From assembly GCA_031260095.1 (NCBI GenBank), contig JAIRKN010000147.1, forward strand, positions 1-5,389: 5,389 bases of DNA, in the 5' to 3' direction. Both the position numbers and the translations under genes were made by a program. This document shows positions 1 through 5,389 of this stretch, one piece after another. The notes under the pieces are model-generated. The model did no database searches and was not told where the DNA came from. It was given only the letters and a program-made list of their open reading frames with translations. The stretch comes from Tannerella sp. (lineage in GTDB: Bacteria; Bacteroidota; Bacteroidia; Bacteroidales; Tannerellaceae). Each line of letters begins with the position of its first letter. The stretch's first letter is position 1.

Positions 1-3
1 GCG

Positions 4-651
4 TTAGTCACTGAAAAAGGCCGCTTCTATCATTGCACAAAGTGTATGGTAGACGGGGAGATGGTATTCCTGGACGCGATAGGTTGCCGTGGCGGGAACA
101 CGGATGGTCACGTTACAGATATCATACATTTCCCCTCCCGCTTCGCCTGTCATACCAATGGTTTTGACGCCACATGTTCCCGCTATCCGGCAGGCGTTTA
201 CAACATTTTTTGAATTACCTGAAGTAGAAAGGCCGATGAGCACGTCTCCTTTTTTACCGTATCCGAATACTTGCTGGGCAAAAACCATATCGGCGGCTAT
301 ATCGTTGATAAAAGCCGAAGTAATGGGAGCCTGATCGGATAAAGACAGGGCAGGGATCGCCTGCTGGAGATTGTCGGCGAGATAATCTCCGTTGACGGGG
401 AATGTTTTTTTGATTTTTTCCCGTTGCTCGTCCGTTAGCCGGCGTTTCAGTTTGAAACCTTTCATCAGTTCCCCGACGATATGTCCGGCATCAGCCGCAC
501 TTCCTCCATTGCCGCATGTCATAATCAGTCCGCCATGCAGATAACAGTCGTTCATCAGTTCGAAAGATGCGAGGATCTCTTCTTCACAAACTGATAATTC
601 CGGGTAATTGGCCAGCAGAATTTTTAATTCATTCAAGACAACATTCTTCAT
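4..651 (-). CDS. GmhA-like SIS-domain phosphosugar isomerase
   Basis: This is a cytoplasmic 215-residue SIS-domain protein resembling sedoheptulose-7-phosphate isomerase (GmhA). The phosphosugar loop CGNGGSAADAGH lies at residues 46-57 and the second phosphate-binding loop STSGNSKN at 142-149. The GmhA metal/catalytic set is complete: His57 and Glu61 (four apart, as H61/E65 in E. coli GmhA), then Gln194 and His202 in VQEYHLPVYH (eight apart, as Q172/H180). The protein differs from GmhA (about 192 residues) by a charged insertion near residues 68-97 and by Tyr191 where E. coli has Asp169. It is the last visible gene of the cluster and starts 12 bp after the ROK kinase stop, with A/T-rich sequence rather than a clear ribosome site. 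The ATG at 649-651 gives a normal N-terminal helix. No LPS-heptose genes are nearby, so I infer a catabolic phosphosugar isomerase, possibly acting on mannose 6-phosphate. The fold is near certain and the substrate is not. Confidence 0.9.
   Translation of the reverse strand: MKNVVLNELKILLANYPELSVCEEEILASFELMNDCYLHGGLIMTCGNGGSAADAGHIVGELMKGFKLKRRLTDEQREKIKKTFPVNGDYLADNLQQAIPALSLSDQAPITSAFINDIAADMVFAQQVFGYGKKGDVLIGLSTSGNSKNVVNACRIAGTCGVKTIGMTGEAGGEMYDICNVTIRVPATATYRVQEYHLPVYHTLCAMIEAAFFSD
361..450 (-). other. Extra segment inside the SIS domain
   Basis: This stretch encodes about residues 68-97 of the SIS protein: a Lys/Arg/Glu-rich, probably helical part (KRRLTDEQREKIKK) followed by a GDYLADNLQQ element. 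From His57 to the GDVLIG strand there are 78 residues here against 51 in E. coli GmhA as I recall its sequence, so the insertion is about 27 residues. It follows directly after metal-site Glu61 and may reshape the active-site rim or the tetramer interface. The boundaries are approximate. Confidence 0.6.
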
Positions 652-663
652 TGTGCATAATTT

Positions 664-1644
664 TTACAGTTGGTATGAGGCCACGGATAAAGCGGCATAA
701 TCGCTGATACTTTCTCCCAGACCGGCAGGTTCTATTTTGCAAACATCCCGTGCATACGAAACGGTTTCCCGTTCAATTACTTTACGCATCGACGGTTCGA
801 TCAGTTGCCGCGCCCGGGCATATATGCTACCTAATACGATCATTTCAGGATTCAGGATATCTATTAATATCGACAAGGCATGTCCCAGATAGTGTCCGCA
901 TATCCGATAGATTTCCAACGCCAGTTCATCACCTGCATAAGCTGCTTCGGCAATCGTTTTGGCGCTTATCGAGTGAATCTCTTCCAAGCTTTTACAGAAT
1001 GAAACATGTTCGCCCATCTGAAATTTCTCATAAATTTTTGTCTGCGCTAATTGGGCAAGACCTCCGCCGCTACAGAATCCTTCGAACGATCCGGCCTTTC
1101 CGTAACCGACAGGGCCGAAACGTTCCAGACGTACGTGACCGACTTCGCCGGCCATGTCATTTGTCCCCGCATACAGTCGTCCGTCCAGGATCAAACCGGA
1201 ACCCATCCCCGTGCCAAAGGTCAGGAAAATGGCATTATTGAATCCCCGTGCGGCTCCGTATTTCCATTCGGCGAGGGCACAGGCATTGGCGTCGTTCTGA
1301 ATACCGGTTTTAATGCCGTAGCGGTTTTCCAGTAATTCGATAATCGGGATATTGTCCCAACCCGGCAGGTTGGGCGGGGACATGATCACTCCTTTCTTAC
1401 TGTCTAAAGGCCCGCCACAACTGATACCGCAAGCAGCAATATTCTTGGGCGTATACTTTGATTCGAACAAAATGGCGTCTATGTTCGTGTATATATTACG
1501 AATTGTATGGTCGAATCCTTTTGATGTTTCTGTCGGAAAAGTCTTTTTTCCCATAAATTCAACCAAGCCATTCTCTTTGACTTTACCTAATATAACGGCA
1601 CACTTCGTGCCTCCGATATCTAATCCGATAATTAATTGCGACAT
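664..1644 (-). CDS. ROK-family sugar kinase
   Basis: This 326-residue cytoplasmic protein has normal length for a ROK kinase and should phosphorylate a hexose or N-acylhexosamine with ATP. The N-terminal ATP loop GLDIGGTK is at residues 7-14. The catalytic base is Asp118 in QNDANA. The second phosphate region TFGTGMGSG is at 142-150, and the sugar-binding Glu and His are E167 and H170 in GEVGH. There is no N-terminal helix-turn-helix, so it is an enzyme and not a ROK repressor of the XylR/NagC type. The usual CxCGxxGCxE zinc motif is missing its cysteines (see the separate entry). It starts 11 bp after the MFS gene and is followed 12 bp later by the SIS gene. Given the mannosidase, mannose is the most likely substrate (mannokinase), but glucose, fructose, allose or ManNAc cannot be excluded from sequence. 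The start ATG at 1642-1644 sits two residues before the first beta strand and fits the family. Confidence 0.93.
   Translation of the reverse strand: MSQLIIGLDIGGTKCAVILGKVKENGLVEFMGKKTFPTETSKGFDHTIRNIYTNIDAILFESKYTPKNIAACGISCGGPLDSKKGVIMSPPNLPGWDNIPIIELLENRYGIKTGIQNDANACALAEWKYGAARGFNNAIFLTFGTGMGSGLILDGRLYAGTNDMAGEVGHVRLERFGPVGYGKAGSFEGFCSGGGLAQLAQTKIYEKFQMGEHVSFCKSLEEIHSISAKTIAEAAYAGDELALEIYRICGHYLGHALSILIDILNPEMIVLGSIYARARQLIEPSMRKVIERETVSYARDVCKIEPAGLGESISDYAALSVASYQL
1081..1137 (-). other. Cysteine-less ROK zinc motif
   Basis: This encodes residues 170-188 of the ROK kinase, from His170 to Glu188. In most ROK proteins the region reads GH, a spacer, then CxCGxxGCxE, with the His and three Cys binding zinc. 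Here the aligned segment is VGYGKAGSFE, so the cysteines are replaced by Val179, Tyr181 and Ser186, while His170, both glycines and Glu188 remain. The only nearby cysteine is Cys191, in the following FCSG. The sequence is otherwise well ordered, which suggests a zinc-independent subgroup rather than decay. Confidence 0.75.
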
Positions 1645-1655
1645 AATTTATTAAT

Positions 1656-2813
1656 TTAGAGTTTATTTTTAATAATGTATAATGATAAATAGATTACATA
1701 AACCAAACACAATCCGAGCAATAATAATGCGGTCATAAGACCTGAAAAGTCATTTATAAGCCCAACGACAGGGGGAATGATACCTCCTCCGCAAACACTC
1801 ATGATCATTAGTCCCGATAGTTCATTCGCTCTTTCCGGCAGGTATTGAAGCCCGGCAGAAAAGATGAGGGGAAAGATTGCAGCGGTAAACAAACCTATGC
1901 AGAAAATAGCGACCTGTCCGGAAATAAAATTGGGCATGAAGTAGAGTAAAGCAAAAGATGCAACCGATAATACAGCACAATAAAAAAGCATTTTGTTTCC
2001 TTTCATCTTATTGAGAATAATAGCGCTCAAAAACCGGCCAACCATTAAGGCTGCAAAATAGATACTTATTCCGACACTCCCCTCTTCCTGGGAAACCGTA
2101 AAAGATTCTCTCAGATAATTGACAATGTTCGTATTCATACCGACATCGAATCCAACCATAAGAAATGTTCCCAATACGAGCAAGGCAACCTTTTTATCTC
2201 CTAACAATTTTAAAGTATTTATAATACTGGCTCTTCCTTCACTACCGGCTTCCGGTATGCTGGTGGATTTTAACCATATAATGGTGATGATACAAATAAT
2301 CAGATATACCCAGTAAACCAACGTCCAGTTACCAAAACGAAGGGCACAATATGCCGCAATAAAAGGGCCTAACATTCCGGCAATAGCTTTCACAAACTGA
2401 GAGAATGTCAAATTGCGCGAAAGTTTATCTTTCGGCGATACATCCTGCATCAAAGGGTTGGACGAAACTTGTATAATGGTGTTGCCTATCCCTAAAAGTG
2501 TGAATGAGGCTAACATACCATAGTAGTTGTATGCGACAATAGGCACTAACATACCCAAACCAATGAATATGATTCCGAGATTTACCGTGAATTTTTTACC
2601 TCTTTTGTCTTGAAATACACCAATGGGAACAGATAAAAGAGCGAACCAGACAAATGCCAGCATGGTGAGTACTTGAGTGAGCGTATTGCTCAAACCAAAT
2701 TCTAATTTTGTATAACTGGTTGCTACACCTACAATATCACCAAAACCCATTACATAAAAAGCCATGAAAACAGGCAACGTTTTATACAAGACAGATCGAT
2801 TTGTTTTTTCCAT
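1656..2813 (-). CDS. FucP/FHS-like MFS sugar transporter
   Basis: This 385-residue inner-membrane permease has twelve likely transmembrane helices (about 11-33, 45-65, 76-95, 100-118, 138-157, 164-182, 207-225, 246-266, 274-292, 299-319, 331-352 and 358-380), with a charged cytoplasmic loop near 183-206. The MFS loop motif appears as FQDKRGKKF at 67-75. The signature GIGNTIIQVSSNPL at 108-121 resembles the helix-4 region of L-fucose:H+ symporter-type proteins. By eye, Asp26 in helix 1 aligns with FucP Asp46, whereas FucP Glu135 corresponds to Gln115. It lies between the mannosidase (38 bp upstream) and the kinase (11 bp downstream), so it probably imports the sugar released by the mannosidase for phosphorylation. 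Mannose is the simplest candidate; a short mannoside or another hexose is possible. The ATG at 2811-2813 is preceded by A/T-rich sequence with no Shine-Dalgarno. Transporter assignment is secure, substrate inferred. Confidence 0.9.
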   Translation of the reverse strand: MEKTNRSVLYKTLPVFMAFYVMGFGDIVGVATSYTKLEFGLSNTLTQVLTMLAFVWFALLSVPIGVFQDKRGKKFTVNLGIIFIGLGMLVPIVAYNYYGMLASFTLLGIGNTIIQVSSNPLMQDVSPKDKLSRNLTFSQFVKAIAGMLGPFIAAYCALRFGNWTLVYWVYLIICIITIIWLKSTSIPEAGSEGRASIINTLKLLGDKKVALLVLGTFLMVGFDVGMNTNIVNYLRESFTVSQEEGSVGISIYFAALMVGRFLSAIILNKMKGNKMLFYCAVLSVASFALLYFMPNFISGQVAIFCIGLFTAAIFPLIFSAGLQYLPERANELSGLMIMSVCGGGIIPPVVGLINDFSGLMTALLLLGLCLVYVIYLSLYIIKNKL

Positions 2814-2851
2814 AAGATAAGAATATTTAATTGTTAAAAATACGAATATAA
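2814..2851 (-). other. Mannosidase-MFS spacer, no signal seen
   Basis: This 38-bp spacer is the longest gap in the window and is very A/T-rich. I see no stem-loop followed by a T run and no Bacteroidota TAnnTTTG promoter box, so co-transcription of the mannosidase with the downstream genes is the simplest reading. The A/T richness just before the MFS start is typical of Bacteroidota translation initiation regions. Confidence 0.5.
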
Positions 2852-5389
2852 TTAGTATGATTCTTCAAGAAGATTCACTTCTTTTATTGTTCCTCTTTTC
2901 CGGTTATACCGCAATGTCTTTATCTCGCTTTTTCCGAAATTCCCGTTCCAACTGAAATTATCGGACGGGAATTGGAGTGTTGCGCTTGTATCCGTCCCGT
3001 GTGTTTCAACACAACGTATAATCAAATCGTCTCCGGTTTCGGATTTCTTTACGGAAGTTACAATTACATTCGGCTTGTCAATCGAGAGGAATGAAGCTGA
3101 TTTGGGCTTGGAGCCGGGATGTATTCCCTGATAAATGGTTACCGGCGTGGAAAGGAACTCTTCGGAAATGCGGGATATATTATTTTCCTTCCAGGTATTT
3201 TTATGGGGAACAAGCATCATGCGAAATGTCTGGACTTTTTGATCCATCCACATATATTCATCGTCCGGATTCAACTTAAAGGGATCGTGATGCGCATAGA
3301 CGGCCGAACGGGCAACGGAAACACGCATATCGTTTCCTTTCACACTGTAACCGTATTTGGCGTCATTAAGAACTGTCAGTCCGTATGTATTGCCGCCTTG
3401 TCTACCGGTTACATCAATCCATCTTTGTCCGGGATCTTCGGCGCCATTCGTTTCACGAACAATGAAACCATAAGGGATTTCATAAGTTGCCTCGGGTGAT
3501 TCAACATCAACGGGGAACGAAAATTTCAACATCTTCAGACGTTCATGCCAATCAAGCGTCACGCCGGCTTCTATGTTCCGGGAACCGGCATAAAGCGACC
3601 AGTCGATTGTCAACCTGGAATTTCCATAAGTGGAAACAACCCGTATCGTTGCTTTTAACGGGCCTTTTTCAAGGACTTTGATGTTCGCATTCCCAAATGC
3701 GCCGATTTCCTTATCAAATGCTACAACATCATGGCTCCACGTATCACTCGGATCTTCGATAATCACAGCCCGGCAACCCGTTTCTCCTTTTTCAAATACA
3801 TCTTTTCCCGTTTCCTTGTCTAATATTCCTACCGTCCCCTTACTTGAAATACGTATTTTATAATATTCATTTTCAAGAACATGACCGTCAGCGGTTGCAG
3901 GTTTATCAATTTGTAATGCGTCACCTTTCCTGATGCGTATCTGGCGGTAGCCCAGCGGGGGAAGAGTTGCGTTGAAAAGAATACGCTTGCGGCTGGTCGC
4001 TGTTTCGCTCAACGTCCATTGATTCGGAAGTTCTTTTCCCGTATCATCCGTTACCGATACGACGGGAGAGATACCACCAAATCCCAATTCATACGAAATA
4101 TGAGCATTCACCTCCCAGGCATGAGGATTAAATACTACCACATATTCCGAGCCGGGATCTTCGGCCGGGATTTGCCATTCAAGTTTTTGGATTGCCATAC
4201 AGGTTGCTTCATGGGCAATGTTGAGTGCATACCCATAACCTTCCCATGCATCTTCGGAATGAACGGCTAATGATGTACCGGCCATGCTGTCGTGAAATTG
4301 GAGGAATAATACTTTGTGCCATGCGGAAGTAAATTTCTCTTTGGGATAACCGGCAGCCCAAGCTGTTGAGCCGATAGCCGTGATTTTTTCGGCCGTGATA
4401 AGCGCCGCCTCAGACTGACGGTTTCCTTTCTTTATAGCCGATTCTATGGTATAACAGCCGACCGCGTGATGTTGAAGGTCGTCTTTCACAACCGGGAGGT
4501 CTGATGTTTTACCGGAGCGGATTTCCTGAAAATATTCATCAACACTGCCGTACGTGATGGATGGTGCACCCTCTTGAACTTTCAGTCCTTCTATGGATTT
4601 CAGGTTTGCTTTTGTCGGTCCGCCGCCGTGATCCCCTACCCCATAAAAGATCATAAATGAATTTGTGGGTTGTCCGCCTGCCTTATTCAAGATTGAATCA
4701 ACATGTCTCTTAACATCCGCATTCTCACCATAACTCCCCTGGATACGATAAGTTAACACCCGCGTACCGTCCGGGCCTTCCCACCAGAATAAATCCGCCG
4801 GAAGGGTTTTTTCATGAGGTCCGGGACGCATGAATACATAATTTTCCATTCCCTGTTTTTTAATGATTTGCGGCAGGCTACCCGTATGTCCGAAAGAATC
4901 GGGCTCGAACGCAACGGTTGCTCTTTTTCCAAGCAAACGCTGCATCGTCAACTGTCCGTATAAACCTTGCCTGACCATCGCTTCACCGCTTGGGATATTC
5001 ATGTCGGGTTCGACCCACCATCCGCCGACAACATTCCATCGTCCTTCCTTAATTCGTGCACGAATTTCCGCCAACATTCCGGGATCATTATCAGCAACCC
5101 ATTGATAAAACTGGGCAGAGCTGGCAACAAAAACCATATACGGATTTTCTTTCATCCGGTCGAGTGCAGACCGGAATGTACTATGGACAATAGAAACGCC
5201 TTCCGTCCAAGGCCAAAGCCAGACAGGGTCTATGTGTCCATGACCAATCATTTTAAATCTGTATTTTGTAGCATTTGCCGGCCATGAATTTTGTGTCCGG
5301 TTTGCAAGAATGGAATTGAACGGGGTCAATGCCAAAGCTGCGGTACCCAGTGCAGTACGCTGTATAAAAGCTCTGCGTGAAAGATTTTT
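2852..5389 (-). CDS. Exported GH38 alpha-mannosidase, 5' end cut off
   Basis: This zinc-dependent retaining alpha-mannosidase removes alpha-linked mannose from glycans or mannosides. The reading frame is open to the right edge, so the true start lies outside. The TTG at 5333-5335 should not be used as the start, because the 18 codons before it encode a Tat signal. Numbering residues from that TTG, GHIDPVWLWPW holds zinc ligands His34 and Asp36. Asp146 in EPDSFGH is the nucleophile and third ligand, Asp235 in GDHGGGPT is the probable acid/base, and His348 in QFHD is the fourth ligand. Domain order is catalytic barrel (about 26-270), helical middle domain (about 275-365), a beta linker (about 395-470), the GH38 C-terminal beta domain (about 485-720) and a last beta segment to 827. 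All catalytic positions are intact. There is no N-terminal beta domain ahead of the barrel. It is the first visible gene of the cluster. Linkage preference cannot be read from sequence. Confidence 0.95.
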   Translation of the reverse strand, partial: KNLSRRAFIQRTALGTAALALTPFNSILANRTQNSWPANATKYRFKMIGHGHIDPVWLWPWTEGVSIVHSTFRSALDRMKENPYMVFVASSAQFYQWVADNDPGMLAEIRARIKEGRWNVVGGWWVEPDMNIPSGEAMVRQGLYGQLTMQRLLGKRATVAFEPDSFGHTGSLPQIIKKQGMENYVFMRPGPHEKTLPADLFWWEGPDGTRVLTYRIQGSYGENADVKRHVDSILNKAGGQPTNSFMIFYGVGDHGGGPTKANLKSIEGLKVQEGAPSITYGSVDEYFQEIRSGKTSDLPVVKDDLQHHAVGCYTIESAIKKGNRQSEAALITAEKITAIGSTAWAAGYPKEKFTSAWHKVLFLQFHDSMAGTSLAVHSEDAWEGYGYALNIAHEATCMAIQKLEWQIPAEDPGSEYVVVFNPHAWEVNAHISYELGFGGISPVVSVTDDTGKELPNQWTLSETATSRKRILFNATLPPLGYRQIRIRKGDALQIDKPATADGHVLENEYYKIRISSKGTVGILDKETGKDVFEKGETGCRAVIIEDPSDTWSHDVVAFDKEIGAFGNANIKVLEKGPLKATIRVVSTYGNSRLTIDWSLYAGSRNIEAGVTLDWHERLKMLKFSFPVDVESPEATYEIPYGFIVRETNGAEDPGQRWIDVTGRQGGNTYGLTVLNDAKYGYSVKGNDMRVSVARSAVYAHHDPFKLNPDDEYMWMDQKVQTFRMMLVPHKNTWKENNISRISEEFLSTPVTIYQGIHPGSKPKSASFLSIDKPNVIVTSVKKSETGDDLIIRCVETHGTDTSATLQFPSDNFSWNGNFGKSEIKTLRYNRKRGTIKEVNLLEESY
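5303..5389 (-). other. Twin-arginine (Tat) signal peptide, partial
   Basis: The mannosidase frame at the right edge reads KNLSRRAFIQRT, then a mild hydrophobic stretch (ALGTAALALTPF), then SILA, a plausible signal peptidase I site, before NRTQN. The S-R-R-A-F-I core matches the Tat consensus (S/T)RRxFLK apart from the last two positions. No lipobox cysteine is present, so a soluble periplasmic product is more likely than a lipoprotein. Tat export would let the enzyme fold and take up zinc in the cytoplasm. The initiator Met is probably just outside the window. The cleavage position is an estimate. Confidence 0.82.

Larger units (their letters stand above)
4..5389 (-). other. Putative four-gene mannoside-use operon
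   Basis: Four genes in the same direction with gaps of 38, 11 and 12 bp form a hydrolase, transporter, kinase and isomerase series, in the order in which a mannoside would be processed. No promoter, regulator or terminator falls inside the window, and the cluster may extend past both edges: the mannosidase is cut at the right, and only 3 bp follow the SIS stop at the left. There is no SusC/SusD pair here. The operon is inferred from spacing and function, not from transcript data. Confidence 0.8.

Noticed and set aside
750..1241. A 163-codon open frame on the plus strand opposite the ROK kinase.
   Set aside because: It lies wholly antisense to a well-supported gene; its product is rich in Arg, His, Pro and Ser with no recognisable motif, as expected for a shadow frame.
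664..1644. The ROK protein as a transcriptional repressor of the cluster.
   Set aside because: The ATP loop begins at residue 7, leaving no room for the N-terminal helix-turn-helix of ROK repressors, and the catalytic Asp is present.
1656..2813. The MFS gene looks more A/T-rich than its neighbours, suggesting separate acquisition.
   Set aside because: Membrane proteins rich in Phe, Ile, Leu and Met use T-rich codons; I see no repeats, junctions or mobile genes, so composition alone does not support transfer.
2814..2851. Possible internal promoter or terminator in the 38-bp spacer.
   Set aside because: It has no convincing stem-loop with a T tract and no TAnnTTTG box; A/T richness alone is not enough.
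3119..3499. A 126-codon open frame on the plus strand opposite the mannosidase.
   Set aside because: It is antisense to the GH38 C-terminal region, has no family resemblance and no start context, and overlaps other equally unsupported frames.
4967..5287. A 106-codon plus-strand frame opposite the catalytic barrel.
   Set aside because: It is complementary to conserved GH38 motifs including GHIDPVWLWPW, which fully explain the sequence.

Overview
The window is one tightly packed gene cluster, all on the minus strand, so transcription runs from the right edge to the left. In that order it holds a secreted GH38 alpha-mannosidase (its first codons lie beyond the right edge), a FucP-like MFS sugar transporter, a ROK-family sugar kinase and a GmhA-like SIS-domain phosphosugar isomerase. 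The spacers are 38, 11 and 12 bp, with no terminator, no promoter I can recognise, and no gene on the other strand. This looks like an operon whose promoter and any regulator lie outside the window.

The host is most likely a member of the Bacteroidota, probably Bacteroidales. The reasons are A/T-rich start regions without clear Shine-Dalgarno sequences, moderate G+C, the protein styles (a FucP/FHS-type MFS permease beside an exported glycosidase) and the general gene content. I cannot name a genus. No SusC/SusD pair, TonB-dependent receptor or two-component/ECF regulator is visible here.

Taken together the genes spell a complete small sugar-use pathway. The mannosidase is exported through the Tat system and cuts alpha-mannosides outside the cytoplasm. 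The permease carries the released sugar across the inner membrane, the ROK kinase phosphorylates it, and the SIS protein may then interconvert the aldose and ketose phosphates. The last step is the least ordinary. The SIS protein keeps all four GmhA-type metal/catalytic positions but carries an insertion of about 27 residues and lacks the conserved Asp before the QE motif. It may therefore be a phosphomannose-type isomerase rather than a heptose enzyme. The ROK kinase is also unusual, since the three zinc-site cysteines of the family are replaced by Val, Tyr and Ser.
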